64,000 nucleotides of DNA from Paenibacillus castaneae (GCF_002884445.1 NZ_KZ614144.1:5837920-5901919); one strand, 5' to 3'; shown: positions 1-10,311, counted from the first letter of the stretch. Numbers and translations are program-made. The notes: generated by a model from the sequence alone, not told the origin.

Positions 1-552
<552 letters not shown>

Positions 553-673
553 GGTGTTTGACTTGCTCAAAAACTTAACTAGCTATTTTAAAACATTATC
601 GGATCGACGTGATCCATTTGTTCAGTTTTCAAAGAACTTGTTTGCTTGTCACATTTTGTCGTGACAAGATGTT

Positions 674-702
674 ATTCTATCAGCTTCATTTCAACTTGTC
701 AA
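674..702 (-). promoter_or_regulatory. rrn promoter P2, SigA type
   Basis: On the minus strand a TTGACA -35 box (697-702) and a TAGAAT -10 box (674-679) are separated by exactly 17 bases, about 120 bases upstream of the mature 16S end. This is a near-consensus SigA promoter and the likely main start for the rRNA operon. Confidence 0.85.
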
Positions 703-769
703 CAGCTTGTTTCATATTTGTTTATGAAGCATTTTGTTGTTGTCCAATGTCTCGGAAGCGACAAGAAAT

Positions 770-798
770 AATATATCACTTATAAATACAGAAAACAA
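770..798 (-). promoter_or_regulatory. possible second rrn promoter P1
   Basis: TTGTTT (793-798), 17 bases, then TATATT (770-775) on the minus strand, about 100 bases upstream of P2. Tandem promoters are normal for Bacillales rRNA operons. The rest of the 553-939 gap is AT-rich leader and spacer with nothing else recognisable. Confidence 0.5.
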
Positions 799-888
799 GT
801 TGTAAAATTTTACAATCAACAATTTTATTTCATGCTAAATTAAAGCTTCTATATAACACATGAACTTTTGAAAGGTTAACTTCGATAT

Positions 889-926
889 CAATAATTCAAA
901 GGAGCCTCTGCAGCTGCAGGGACTCC
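889..926 (-). terminator. terminator after ligA
   Basis: A hairpin of about 13 pairs (901-926) with one G-U pair and one mismatch around the core CTGCAGCTGCAG. On the minus strand it is followed by a short T-rich run. It separates ligA from the rRNA promoters. Confidence 0.6.
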
Positions 927-939
927 TCTGATTCTAATG

Positions 940-2952
940 CTATTCACCAAGCAATCGTAATAGCTCGGCTTCGTCTTCAATAACAGTTATGCCTAAATCC
1001 CTTGCTTTGGTAAGCTTGCTGCCCGCGCTTTCGCCCGCAATGACAAAATCAGTCTTTTTGGATACGCTGCCTGATATTTTGGCACCGCAAGCTTCGAGCA
1101 GCTTTGCTGCTTCATCTCTTGACATCGTAGGAAGCGTTCCCGTCAGAACGACTGTTTTTCCACTAAAGATGCTATCTTGTCTGACGGCTTGCTGCTGCTC
1201 CGCTTCTGCCTTTACACCTAATTCGCGCATACGTGCAATGCTGGCTTTGATAATAGGATCATTAAAAAATCCAACAATGCTATCGGCCACAATGCCCCCA
1301 ATATCGGGCAAAGCAATAAGCTCATCCGCTGTAGCTTGCATGATTGCATCCAAGCTGCCATAGTGATCGGCTAATGTCTTAGTCGTCGCTTTGCCTGTAT
1401 TCGGAATTCCAAGAGCGAACAAGAATGATGCCAGCTCGCGGTCTTTGGACTTCTCGAATGCATCAAGCAGCTTTCGCGCCTTCTTCTCACCAAAGCGATC
1501 AAGCTTTATGAGATCCTCATAGGTCAGAGCATACAAATCAGCTGGATCATGAACCTCGCATTCTTTGTATAGCTGATCGGCGGTCATGACGCTAAAGGTA
1601 TCAATATCCATTGCATCCCGCGATGCAAAATGAGTAATACGGCCAATGATCTGCGGCTGACAGCCCAGCTTATTGTTACAGAACAAATGAGCGCCGCGTT
1701 GTTCAAGCTCCGTTCCGCAGGATGGGCAAACTACAGGAAAAACAATTTCCTCGCCCGGCTCCTCATCAGCCTTGCCCAAAATTTCAGGGATGACATCATT
1801 TGAACGGCGTATCGTAACATGCGTACCGAGCGCATATTTCAGGTTTTTGCGCTCGATGTCGCCAATATTATTGAGCGTACAATTCTGAACGGTTACACCT
1901 GCAAGATCTACTGCTTCAACCCTTGCTACCGGCGTTATTTTACCAGTACGGCCTACTTCCCATGATACTGACTCCAACACTGTAGTCGTTTCCTCGGCTT
2001 CAAACTTGAAAGCAACAGCCCAGCGTGGAAATTTATCCGTATAACCAAGTGCCTCGCGCGTTCGCATATCTACAACCTTGATTACTGCCCCGTCAATTAA
2101 AAAATCAAGCTCTGTACGCTTCTCCGTAACCAGAACAAGCTCCTCCAGCACCTCTTCAATGGTATCCTTATACGTCACATAGGGATTCACTTTGAAATGG
2201 TTGTCTCGCAAAAACTGCTGCATTTCACGATGATCTGCAAATGAAACACCATCCGCATAACCAACATTGTAGAAAAATGCGTTCAGCTTCCGCTCAGCTG
2301 TTACCTTAGGATTTAAATTACGGAGTGCTCCTGCTGCAGCATTACGCGCATTTTTGAGCGGCTCGACTGCCGTTTCGTTGTACCTCGCTAGTACGGACAG
2401 CTGCATAATGCCTTCACCCTGCACCTCAATAATGCCATTAGTGAAAGGAATAGCAAGCGGAACGGAACGAATTGTCCTTACCTGCTGTAAAATGCCTTCA
2501 CCCACGGTTCCATTGCCGCGAGTCGCCGCCTGTACAAGCTGTCCATCCTCATATGTGAGGTTCAACGTTAGTCCATCAAACTTTAATTCTACTGCATAGC
2601 TTGGCTGAGGCAATGGTTCTTCATCCGGGTGCTTGGCGTTATAATCAGCAACTGATTTGATTAAACGGTTATTCCATGCAATCAAATCATCCCCATTCTG
2701 AGCTTTATCGAGACTCCACAAGCGTGCGCGGTGACGATAAGGCTCAAAGCCTTTGAGAAGCTCCGATCCTACTCGCTGCGTCGGCGAATCAGGAAGAATT
2801 ACGCCTGAAGCTGCTTCTAAAGCGATAAGCTCGTCATAGAGCTTGTCATAATCCGCATCATTTATTGCAGGCTGATCAAGCGTGTAGTATCGATAATTAT
2901 GCTCTTTAATAATCGCAACGAGCTGTTGCATCCGTTCTAACTGAGCGTTCAC
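940..2952 (-). CDS. ligA: NAD-dependent DNA ligase LigA
   Basis: Seals 3'-OH/5'-phosphate nicks in duplex DNA using NAD+; the essential replicative and repair ligase. The 670-residue product has the usual family length and order: an N-terminal Ia/adenylation domain with the KFDG adenylation motif (lysine about 124), the OB fold, a four-cysteine zinc finger (C-x2-C-x13-C-x5-C, about 410-435), helix-hairpin-helix repeats and a C-terminal BRCT domain (about 590-670). The start is GTG at 2952, chosen because AAGGAGG lies 8 bases upstream. It is 41 bases behind pcrA, and pcrB-pcrA-ligA is the conserved Bacillales order, so it is probably co-transcribed from the pcrA promoter. Confidence 0.98.
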   Translation of the reverse strand: MNAQLERMQQLVAIIKEHNYRYYTLDQPAINDADYDKLYDELIALEAASGVILPDSPTQRVGSELLKGFEPYRHRARLWSLDKAQNGDDLIAWNNRLIKSVADYNAKHPDEEPLPQPSYAVELKFDGLTLNLTYEDGQLVQAATRGNGTVGEGILQQVRTIRSVPLAIPFTNGIIEVQGEGIMQLSVLARYNETAVEPLKNARNAAAGALRNLNPKVTAERKLNAFFYNVGYADGVSFADHREMQQFLRDNHFKVNPYVTYKDTIEEVLEELVLVTEKRTELDFLIDGAVIKVVDMRTREALGYTDKFPRWAVAFKFEAEETTTVLESVSWEVGRTGKITPVARVEAVDLAGVTVQNCTLNNIGDIERKNLKYALGTHVTIRRSNDVIPEILGKADEEPGEEIVFPVVCPSCGTELEQRGAHLFCNNKLGCQPQIIGRITHFASRDAMDIDTFSVMTADQLYKECEVHDPADLYALTYEDLIKLDRFGEKKARKLLDAFEKSKDRELASFLFALGIPNTGKATTKTLADHYGSLDAIMQATADELIALPDIGGIVADSIVGFFNDPIIKASIARMRELGVKAEAEQQQAVRQDSIFSGKTVVLTGTLPTMSRDEAAKLLEACGAKISGSVSKKTDFVIAGESAGSKLTKARDLGITVIEDEAELLRLLGE

Positions 2953-2993
2953 GGGAGGCTCCTCCTTCTAATCGTCCAAAATAGCTGATCAAC

Positions 2994-5333
2994 TTACAAT
3001 TTTGTAATAGGCGCAAAACCTGCCAATAAGCGCTTGATGCCGATCGGCGCAGGAAATGCGATATTAAGCTCCATGTCCTTGCCCGTTCCCTTAACCGATA
3101 CAATGACACCAATTCCCCACTTGCCATGCGATACTCTATCGCCGGAAGCGAAGCTGGTGGATGAAGCATCGCCTGCCGCGCCGCTGCTCTGAGCTGCCCG
3201 AGCAGCATCCTGAAGCGGCGTGCTAACTCGTACGCCGCCTCTGCCTCCCGCAGCTGCAGGAGATGCTGGTCCTCTGCCTCCGACGGCTTGGCCAGAGGAG
3301 CTCTGTGATGCTGGTCTGCTGCCACTCGCGCCAGTACCGCTGCGCCCAATCGCACGTGAATAACCTCCGCCGGTTGAAACGCCCTCTCTAACACTCTCTG
3401 GAATTTCCTGCAGGAATCGCGAAGGCATATTGCTGCTCGTACGTCCGAACAACGTACGCATCCGGGCGCACGTCAAGTACAAGCGCTTCTCTGCCCGAGT
3501 GATTCCCACATACGCAAGTCTGCGTTCCTCCTCGAGCTCCTCATTATCGGCAAGCGCTCTGCTATGAGGAAATACGCTTTCCTCCATCCCAATAATGAAT
3601 ACAACCGGGAATTCAAGTCCTTTCGCGCTATGCATCGTCATGAGTGTGACAGAATCCTTGTTCTTCTCTGCTTCTTCTTCATCCTTATTCAAGGAATCGA
3701 TATCAGCAATTAACGCAAGGTCCGTTAAGAATGCAACCAGTGTACGATCTTCATTGCGCTTCTCGAAATCCATCGTCACCGACAAGAACTCATCGATATT
3801 CTCAAGGCGCGCCTTCGACTCCAGCGTATTCTCTTGAATGAGCTCCATTCGATATTGCGAGAGCTCCAGCACCTTTTCGGTCAGCTCTGTCACAGATAAA
3901 TATTCAACCATTCTCGTTAAATTATCGATGATGTCATAAAATTCACGCAGCAGCGTCCGTGTCCGCCCGTTTACTTCAACCTCGCCCAAATCATTCAGCA
4001 CTCTATAAATAGAAGTTCCTCGTCTAGCCGCCTCATCTGCCAGCTTCCCTACGGTCGTATCTCCAATGCCCCGCTTCGGCACATTAATAATACGAACAAG
4101 GCTGATGTCGTCATCTGGATTAGAGATGAGCTTCAAATAGCCAAGCAAGTCCTTAATCTCTTTGCGATCATAGAACTTTATGCCTCCTACTATTTGATAG
4201 GGGATATCGGACTTTATAAGTATTTCCTCAATTACCCGCGATTGTGCATTCGTTCGGTACAAAATCGCATGGTTGGCAAATTTCTCACCTTTGTTCACAT
4301 TTTTACGAATCTCGCCTGTTACGAAATAACCTTCATCATGCTCCGAATCGGCTTGAAATAGCGAAATGGGATCTCCCGCGCCTTGATCCGTCCATAGCTT
4401 CTTCGGTTTTCGACCAGAGTTCAGTTTAATAACCGCATTGGCTGCATCAAGTATATTAGCCGTTGAACGATAGTTTTGCTCTAGCATGATCGTCCGCGCC
4501 TCAGGATAATCCCCTTCAAAATTCAAAATATTCGTAATATCTGCGCCCCGCCAACGATAAATCGATTGGTCGCTGTCGCCTACTACACATATGTTATGAT
4601 GCTTATCAGCCAGCATGCGTGTCAGCATATATTGCGCTCTATTCGTATCCTGATACTCATCCACATGAATATAACGGAACTTATTTTGATAAAACTCTAG
4701 CACTTCAGGTACATCCTTGAATAGTTGGATCGTCATCATAATCAAATCGTCAAAGTCGAGTGAATTATTGGCTCTCAGCTTCTTCTGATACTTCGTAAAA
4801 ACTTGAGCAACCAGCCCTTCGAAATAATCCCCAACCTTCTGCTCATATTGCTCTGGCGAGATCAATTCGTTTTTGGCTCCGCTAATGGCGGCTTGCACAG
4901 CCTTCGGCTCAAATTTCTTTGTATCGATATTCAAATCCTTCATGCAGTTGCGGATAACCGACAGCTGATCGGAGGAATCCAGAATCGAGAAGCTGGAAGT
5001 AAAGCCAATCCGATCAATATCTCTCCGCAAAATACGCACACACATCGAGTGAAACGTCGATACCCATATATCTCGGCCCGAGGGACCGACAAGCGCACTA
5101 ACCCGATCTTGCATTTCTCGTGATGCTTTATTTGTAAAGGTGATGGCCAGAATACTCCATGGCGCCACACGCTTCTTCTCTATTAAATAAGCTATTCGGT
5201 GCGTTAGCACACGCGTCTTGCCACTGCCCGCTCCCGCCATAATAAGCAACGGTCCGTCAGTCGCTTGAACGGCTTCCCGCTGGGGCGGGTTGAGCTTCTG
5301 CACCGCTTGATCGATACTAATATGATTAAACAT
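2994..5333 (-). CDS. pcrA: ATP-dependent DNA helicase PcrA
   Basis: UvrD/Rep-family superfamily 1A 3'-5' helicase, acting in nucleotide excision repair, plasmid replication and removal of recombination intermediates. The 779-residue protein shows all SF1 motifs: Walker A GAGSGKT (34-40), DEYQDTN, GDSDQSIYRWRGAD, QNYRST, TMHSAKGLEF and YVGITRAEKRLYL. The C-terminal 120 residues are Gly/Ser/Ala-rich, ending in the conserved Tudor-like tail (GDRVSHGKWGIGVIVSVKG) that contacts RNA polymerase in B. subtilis PcrA. ATG start with AAAGGAG just upstream. It has its own promoter at 5372-5401 and heads a pcrA-ligA unit; pcrB lies 302 bases upstream. Confidence 0.98.
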   Translation of the reverse strand: MFNHISIDQAVQKLNPPQREAVQATDGPLLIMAGAGSGKTRVLTHRIAYLIEKKRVAPWSILAITFTNKASREMQDRVSALVGPSGRDIWVSTFHSMCVRILRRDIDRIGFTSSFSILDSSDQLSVIRNCMKDLNIDTKKFEPKAVQAAISGAKNELISPEQYEQKVGDYFEGLVAQVFTKYQKKLRANNSLDFDDLIMMTIQLFKDVPEVLEFYQNKFRYIHVDEYQDTNRAQYMLTRMLADKHHNICVVGDSDQSIYRWRGADITNILNFEGDYPEARTIMLEQNYRSTANILDAANAVIKLNSGRKPKKLWTDQGAGDPISLFQADSEHDEGYFVTGEIRKNVNKGEKFANHAILYRTNAQSRVIEEILIKSDIPYQIVGGIKFYDRKEIKDLLGYLKLISNPDDDISLVRIINVPKRGIGDTTVGKLADEAARRGTSIYRVLNDLGEVEVNGRTRTLLREFYDIIDNLTRMVEYLSVTELTEKVLELSQYRMELIQENTLESKARLENIDEFLSVTMDFEKRNEDRTLVAFLTDLALIADIDSLNKDEEEAEKNKDSVTLMTMHSAKGLEFPVVFIIGMEESVFPHSRALADNEELEEERRLAYVGITRAEKRLYLTCARMRTLFGRTSSNMPSRFLQEIPESVREGVSTGGGYSRAIGRSGTGASGSRPASQSSSGQAVGGRGPASPAAAGGRGGVRVSTPLQDAARAAQSSGAAGDASSTSFASGDRVSHGKWGIGVIVSVKGTGKDMELNIAFPAPIGIKRLLAGFAPITKL

Positions 5334-5371
5334 GCTCCGACTCCTTTGTTCGCATATGTTCGCCTCTCAAT

Positions 5372-5401
5372 AGTGTAGACAACGAGCTACCCCTATGTCA
5401 A
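5372..5401 (-). promoter_or_regulatory. pcrA promoter, SigA type
   Basis: TTGACA (5396-5401), 18-base spacer, TACACT (5372-5377) on the minus strand, 39 bases upstream of the pcrA start. The remaining part of the 5334-5635 gap is AT-rich and shows no terminator or gene. A GAACATAT sequence between promoter and gene is only a half-site for LexA. Confidence 0.6.
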
Positions 5402-5635
5402 TTTGCATATGAAAAATAATCCGTACTTTCGCCTGCCTAATTCTGCCTATATACATAGACATTTAAATGCTTCACTTAAACAGAAAATAGCGCCGCACAT
5501 TATAAGAGAAACAGTATTCCCTCATGCCGAACAGCGCCATCGAATTGTTACTTCACATTAAACTTTGTTGTCATAAAATATTACTATGCTTAAAGATCAT
5601 ATTTCCAGCTGTAAGCTATATTAAGATTTGCATTA

Positions 5636-6397
5636 TTACTTAGCGTACGTACTGCTTTTGATCGCCTCATGCACCGCTGATACGGTAGACAAGGCAGCTT
5701 CCAAGTCGCTATAAATCACATTGCCAACAACAACGGTATGTGCAGCCTCAGCTGCTTGCCGCGCCTTATCGGCATTATCGATTCCGCCTCCGTAGAACAG
5801 CTGTGCATGGACGGATGCATTTCTCGCTCGCTTCACAAGCTGCATATCTCCGAATTTCCCGCTGTATTCCAAGTAAATAACGGGTAAATGCATCAGACGA
5901 TCGGCCATACGAACATGAGCGATCAATTCTTCTTCACTCAGCTCTGTCTTTGCTTGTGTCACTTTGGCCGCTGTTGCTTCCGCATTCAAAATAATATAGC
6001 CCTGAGCGGCTGTCTCTTCCCAAGGTATAAAGGAGCCATACTCCTGCAATCCTGCGGTTTGACGCCCTGTTATCCATTCTGCCTGATTCGTATTAAGAAC
6101 GAGTGGAATAAAATAACCATCAAAGCCGGGAACAGCACCCTCTAAGGTAGACACCTCAAGTGCACAATCCACTGCATATCTTCGGATTCGAGCCATAAGA
6201 TCGACTGTATTCTCAAATGTAACTCCGCTGGAGCCTCCAACAATGATTGCGTCAGTTCCCGAGGTACAAATCATATCGAGCGCTTCATCCGATAAGTCTC
6301 GATCAGGATCGAGCTTAAATACATGTCTCCAGCCCGAAAACCAACCATCATTCATAAATAACCACGCCTCGCTTTTTCCGCACAAATTGTTGAACAT
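5636..6397 (-). CDS. pcrB: heptaprenylglyceryl phosphate synthase PcrB
   Basis: TIM-barrel prenyltransferase joining sn-glycerol-1-phosphate to heptaprenyl diphosphate, the first step to archaeal-type ether lipids in Bacillales. Family signatures are WRHVFKLDPD near the N terminus, SGTDAIIVGGSSGVT, the YLEYSG stretch and the phosphate-binding FYGGGI/VVVGNVIY near the C terminus. The open frame extends to a GTG at 6427. The ATG at 6397 is preferred because AGGGAG sits 7 bases before it, giving 253 residues. This still leaves about 20 residues before the conserved WRHVF; a further ATG at 6349 (MNDGWFSGWRHVF) is possible but has a poor ribosome site. Directly downstream of the U32 gene with a 56-base gap. 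Confidence 0.93.
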   Translation of the reverse strand: MFNNLCGKSEAWLFMNDGWFSGWRHVFKLDPDRDLSDEALDMICTSGTDAIIVGGSSGVTFENTVDLMARIRRYAVDCALEVSTLEGAVPGFDGYFIPLVLNTNQAEWITGRQTAGLQEYGSFIPWEETAAQGYIILNAEATAAKVTQAKTELSEEELIAHVRMADRLMHLPVIYLEYSGKFGDMQLVKRARNASVHAQLFYGGGIDNADKARQAAEAAHTVVVGNVIYSDLEAALSTVSAVHEAIKSSTYAK

Positions 6398-6453
6398 ACC
6401 GTTCTCCCTGCCTTGAGAGAACGGCACCTCATTTCGAATAACAGGTCATTCAT

Positions 6454-8997
6454 TTATTTACTATTAACCAATTGGCCGCGAGTCACGCCGAGCTGATTAA
6501 TAGCTTTCAAACTGCGCCATACCTGAGTGCCTGTAATACGTCCGTCAAGAGCGTCGCGATATAATGACAATACCTCAAGCACCTTCTCCGGCGTTTCTTC
6601 CAGAAACTCAACTCTGAAATTCGATACGCCAAGCCCGACAAAGTTGCGGATGTACTCCGCACCGGATTGCTCGATAGCATTATATACCGTGTTGCGGCAG
6701 CCTTCATCCACGCGAACGGGATGAGCCATACCGATCCGATCCTGCAGAGAAGCTCGCTTCTCCTCACACGGACGGCCGCAGTTGGTGAAATCCGTACCTT
6801 CGCTCATAAACGTACAATATACGCAATGCTCGGTATGGAACATCGGCAAATGCTGATGGATAACCATCTCCAGCATCGACGTATCTGAGTTTTCGAGCAA
6901 ATCGACCATTTGCTGAATATTCAGGTCGTAGGACGGGGTAATAAGGTCAAGTCCCGCTTCCGTAAACAAGTTTACTGCTTTATGGTTAGCTACATTAAGC
7001 GAAAAATCGCCAATGAGCTTAGGAAAAGGCTTATCCGGATTAGCTGCACGAGCACGCAAGTAATAATAAAGAGCTCCGGTATTTCGTACGAGCACAGCAT
7101 CAGGCTGCAGCTTCAAAATATTCGCATGGTAGCCGTTCTCTCCCGGCATATGAATACGCGGTGTTGCAAGCGCAATCGGCTTGCCTGCTTCACGAGCAGC
7201 TGCAACAGCAGCAGAGAATTGCTTGATGAACTCGAAATCTGCATATACATAAGAAACGTCGGTTTTCACCGCTGCCTGTACCTGCTCCAAGCTTCGGCAT
7301 AAAGCAGTCAGCTTTGCGTCTTTCCCGCTTTGCGGAGCCAGAATATCCTTCTGTGCTGCTCCAGCTTGGAACAAGCTCGCACGAGCTTCCACATTATGCT
7401 TCACATAAACCGGAGGCTTAGGACGCTCGCCTGACAAGAGCTCAACTGCTTCTCGGCGCAATCGGTTCAGCTCGCGGATCGGTACAATAAGCTCGCCTTG
7501 AAGCTCGACATCAAGCTTCTCAAGCTGATACACGGTACCTCCAAGACGGCCAAGCTGATCTTCAAGCAAAGCAGCGTCCATAGGACGCTTCTGCGCTTGC
7601 TCCAGGTCCAGCTCCGTCAATACCTCAACGGTTGTTCCCTTCTGAACATCCGTCCACCAAGTACGCATCGGTTGTCCTAAAGCACCAGTAACTCTAACGT
7701 GAAGCGGAAATACACGATATGGCTTTTCTGTTTCAAAGGTAGCTCTCAGACGCTTATCCAGCGCGGGATCGTTTGTCTTCCATACGCGGTCGCCAACATG
7801 AACCTTGCGTAAATCCACATCATTCCGACCTGCTACCAGCTCAATCATCGTGCCTTCCTGTGCTTCGCCTTCGATCTTGACACCCTGCCGGCGAATATCG
7901 TAGACACGGCCGCCCTCTTCCTTCTTCGTAGGATCGCCTGCGTCAAACACAATGCCGTCTCCGCGCTTAAGCGGCGCATCGATTCGCAATGTAACCGCAT
8001 CGCGCATAATGCGCTCTACACGGCCGAGATAGACGCCTCGGCTTTTCGGGAACGTGCCATCCACAAGCTGCTTGTTGTTCGTTCCCGACAAGAAACCATG
8101 CGTGAAGCCGCGCGAGAAGCTTTGCTGCAGCTCACGCACATCCTCAACCGACGGCTTGGAAAGATCGCCGTCGAAATACTTATCGATCGCGCGCCGATAC
8201 TTGCTCACGACATTCGCAACATATTCCGGGCTTTTGAGACGCCCTTCAATTTTAAAAGAGGTTACGCCTGCTTGGATAAGCTCCGGTATAATATCAATCG
8301 CCGCCAAATCCTTCGGCGATAGCAGATAAGCGATGTCTCCCATCGGCTGAACCTCGCCATCGACCATCAAATCATACGGCAGCCGGCAAGCTTGCGCGCA
8401 TTCACCGCGATTGGCAGAACGGCCTCCCCACATCTCCGAGGTGAGGCACTGTCCTGAATACGACACGCAAAGCGCACCGTGCACAAATACTTCCATAGGC
8501 AGCTTCGCTTGCTCGCCAATCGTCCGAATTTGCTTCAAATTATTTTCCCGTCCCAGCACTACGCGCTCAATGGCAAACGGTTTTGTGAACTCGACCGCTT
8601 CCGGTGATGTAATCGTCATTTGTGTGGAGCCGTGAATCGGAAAATCGGGCGACAGCTCACGAATGAGCTTCACTAAACCGAGATCCTGAACAATTACAGC
8701 GTCCACACCCGCATCAATACACATTTCAATAAGCGCCTGAGCATCCCTTAGCTCGTTCTCAAACACGAGTATATTAAACGTTAGAAAACCTTTTACGCCA
8801 TACGTATGAAGAAAAGCCATAATTTCCGGCAGTTCCTCACTGCGGAAGTTATTCGCACGAGCGCGGGCATTAAATTTCTCCACGCCAAAAAATATCGCAT
8901 CAGCTCCGTTTGCCACGGCAGCTCGCATACAATCCCAATCGCCGGCCGGAGCCAGCAGCTCTATATCCGATCTAATAATTGAATCTGTCATTTTCAC
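6454..8997 (-). CDS. U32 peptidase-family protein, RlhA-like
   Basis: Large (847-residue) member of peptidase family U32. The N terminus reads ELLAPAGDWDCMRAAVANGA and the U32 core carries SGQCLTSEMWGGRSANRGEC followed by CAQACRLPYDL. A long C-terminal half (DUF3656-like) has a second set of cysteines (HTEHCVYCTF, NCGRPC). In E. coli the long U32 protein RlhA hydroxylates cytidine in 23S rRNA; the conserved cysteines and length suggest a similar RNA-modifying role rather than proteolysis, but this is inference. Several starts are possible (TTG 9003, GTG 8997, ATG 8991). GTG 8997 is chosen because GAGG lies 7 bases upstream. Probably first gene of a unit with pcrB. Confidence 0.85.
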   Translation of the reverse strand: MKMTDSIIRSDIELLAPAGDWDCMRAAVANGADAIFFGVEKFNARARANNFRSEELPEIMAFLHTYGVKGFLTFNILVFENELRDAQALIEMCIDAGVDAVIVQDLGLVKLIRELSPDFPIHGSTQMTITSPEAVEFTKPFAIERVVLGRENNLKQIRTIGEQAKLPMEVFVHGALCVSYSGQCLTSEMWGGRSANRGECAQACRLPYDLMVDGEVQPMGDIAYLLSPKDLAAIDIIPELIQAGVTSFKIEGRLKSPEYVANVVSKYRRAIDKYFDGDLSKPSVEDVRELQQSFSRGFTHGFLSGTNNKQLVDGTFPKSRGVYLGRVERIMRDAVTLRIDAPLKRGDGIVFDAGDPTKKEEGGRVYDIRRQGVKIEGEAQEGTMIELVAGRNDVDLRKVHVGDRVWKTNDPALDKRLRATFETEKPYRVFPLHVRVTGALGQPMRTWWTDVQKGTTVEVLTELDLEQAQKRPMDAALLEDQLGRLGGTVYQLEKLDVELQGELIVPIRELNRLRREAVELLSGERPKPPVYVKHNVEARASLFQAGAAQKDILAPQSGKDAKLTALCRSLEQVQAAVKTDVSYVYADFEFIKQFSAAVAAAREAGKPIALATPRIHMPGENGYHANILKLQPDAVLVRNTGALYYYLRARAANPDKPFPKLIGDFSLNVANHKAVNLFTEAGLDLITPSYDLNIQQMVDLLENSDTSMLEMVIHQHLPMFHTEHCVYCTFMSEGTDFTNCGRPCEEKRASLQDRIGMAHPVRVDEGCRNTVYNAIEQSGAEYIRNFVGLGVSNFRVEFLEETPEKVLEVLSLYRDALDGRITGTQVWRSLKAINQLGVTRGQLVNSK

Positions 8998-9030
8998 TAT
9001 CAATCCTCACATTCTTAAACTGCTTCTCTT

Positions 9031-9059
9031 ATTTTAACAAACCCCGACTATCTAATCCA
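9031..9059 (-). promoter_or_regulatory. possible promoter of the U32-pcrB unit
   Basis: TGGATT (9054-9059), 17 bases, then TAAAAT (9031-9036) preceded by TG, an extended -10 pattern, 34 bases upstream of the U32 start on the minus strand. The -35 box is weak. Confidence 0.4.
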
Positions 9060-9219
9060 CCACACATTACTGGCAGCCACGACATCTCGAAATCAGTCCA
9101 TTGCCTTTCGATCCGATTGCCTATTTATGATCCAATCCTATCCGCTTTATGCTTGTTTTGCTCTGTTATTATGTGATTTAGCCAAATGTGGATTCGGTCA
9201 TGTGTTCCTATTACAGAAG

Positions 9220-9228
9220 TGGTATAAT
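9220..9228 (+). promoter_or_regulatory. extended -10 promoter of the isomerase gene
   Basis: TGGTATAAT at 9220-9228 is a perfect extended -10 element, 52 bases upstream of the ATG at 9281. No good -35 box is visible at 17 bases, which is typical for extended -10 promoters. A short palindrome (ATCCATTCGATGGAT, 9249-9263) lies in the leader and a GGGAGGG ribosome site precedes the start. Confidence 0.6.
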
Positions 9229-9280
9229 AGAAGGGACTACTAAAACAATCCATTCGATGGATTTGGGAGGGTAATAATCA

Positions 9281-10249
9281 ATGAAATTAGGAGTATTTAG
9301 CGTACTTTTTGCACAAAAGTCTTTTGAAGAATCGCTCGACTATATTGCCTCCAAAGGGCTTGATGCGATTGAAATCGGTACAGGCGGCTATCCAGGCAAT
9401 GCTCATTGCAACGTTGATGAGCTGCTAGCTGACGAAGGAAAACTGAAAGCGTTTAAGCAAGCCGTAGAATCACGCGGACTGATGATCAGCGCACTTAGCT
9501 GTCACGGGAACCCGCTGCACCCGCAAAAAGCAATCTCCAGCGATCATGATGATGTCATTCGCAAAACGATCGAGCTTGCAAACCGCTTGGAAGTTTCTGT
9601 TGTTAACACATTCTCCGGTTGCCCAGGCGATCATGAGGATGCTAAATACCCGAACTGGCCTGTTGCTCCTTGGCCTAACGACTTCCAAGATATTTTGAAA
9701 TGGCAATGGGAAGCAAAAGTGATTCCTTATTGGTCTGAAATTGGCAAGATCGCTACAGATAAAGGTATCAAAATCGGTCTTGAGCTTCATGGCGGCTTCT
9801 CCGTGCACAGCCCAGCAACTTTGCTGCGTCTTCGCGAAGCTGCAGGCAATGCAATCGGCGCCAATCTTGATCCAAGCCACATGTGGTGGCAAGGCATTGA
9901 CCCTGTTCAAGCGGTACATATTCTTGGCCGTGCTGGAGCGATTCACCACTTCCACGCGAAGGACACAACGATTGATCCGATTAACGTCAATCACCATGGC
10001 GTAACCGATATGCAATCATATGCTCTTATGCTGGATCGCGCTTGGCAGTTCCGCACAGTTGGCTACGGTCATGATATGAAAACATGGGCAGACATTCTTA
10101 GCGCGCTTCGTTTAGTCGGCTACGATTACGTAGTGAGCATTGAGCACGAAGACGGCTTGATGTCCGTTGACGAAGGCTTCACTAAGGCTGTTCAAAACCT
10201 TCAACAAATTCTAATCAAAGAACCGCTTGGCGAGATGTGGTGGGTATAA
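9281..10249 (+). CDS. sugar phosphate isomerase/epimerase (AP endonuclease 2 family TIM barrel)
   Basis: A 322-residue xylose-isomerase-like TIM barrel. The family hallmarks are the N-terminal strand MKLGVFSVLFA, then DAIEIGTGGYPG, SCHGNP, the metal-binding GLELHGG and NLDPSHMWWQ, HFHAKDT, and VVSIEHED near the end, supplying Glu/His/Asp ligands for a divalent metal. Such proteins isomerise or epimerise free or phosphorylated sugars and related polyols such as inosose or hydroxypyruvate. The exact substrate cannot be told from sequence. The gene stands alone with its own promoter and a strong terminator, so context gives no pathway. It is one of three rightward genes in the window. Confidence 0.88.
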   Translation: MKLGVFSVLFAQKSFEESLDYIASKGLDAIEIGTGGYPGNAHCNVDELLADEGKLKAFKQAVESRGLMISALSCHGNPLHPQKAISSDHDDVIRKTIELANRLEVSVVNTFSGCPGDHEDAKYPNWPVAPWPNDFQDILKWQWEAKVIPYWSEIGKIATDKGIKIGLELHGGFSVHSPATLLRLREAAGNAIGANLDPSHMWWQGIDPVQAVHILGRAGAIHHFHAKDTTIDPINVNHHGVTDMQSYALMLDRAWQFRTVGYGHDMKTWADILSALRLVGYDYVVSIEHEDGLMSVDEGFTKAVQNLQQILIKEPLGEMWWV

Positions 10250-10260
10250 TTTGCTAAATC

Positions 10261-10298
10261 AAAAAAAGGTCTGTCGGACTTCTCCGACAGACCTTTTT
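10261..10298. terminator. two-way terminator between convergent genes
   Basis: A 12-bp perfect stem (AGGTCTGTCGGA, 10266-10277, with TCCGACAGACCT, 10282-10293) flanked by an A run on the left and a T run on the right. It can stop transcription from both the isomerase gene (+) and the small membrane protein gene (-). Confidence 0.92.
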
Positions 10299-10311
10299 CT
10301 AATTCGAATGC

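Noticed and set aside
2906..3394. 162-codon frame across the pcrA-ligA junction
   Set aside because: Overlaps the 3' end of pcrA in another frame; composition is that of a shadow frame and pcrA and ligA motifs are intact.
5340..5365. GTTCGCATATGTTCGC upstream of pcrA as a LexA box
   Set aside because: It is a direct repeat of a half-site, not the inverted GAAC-N4-GTTC; the second half matches in one position only.
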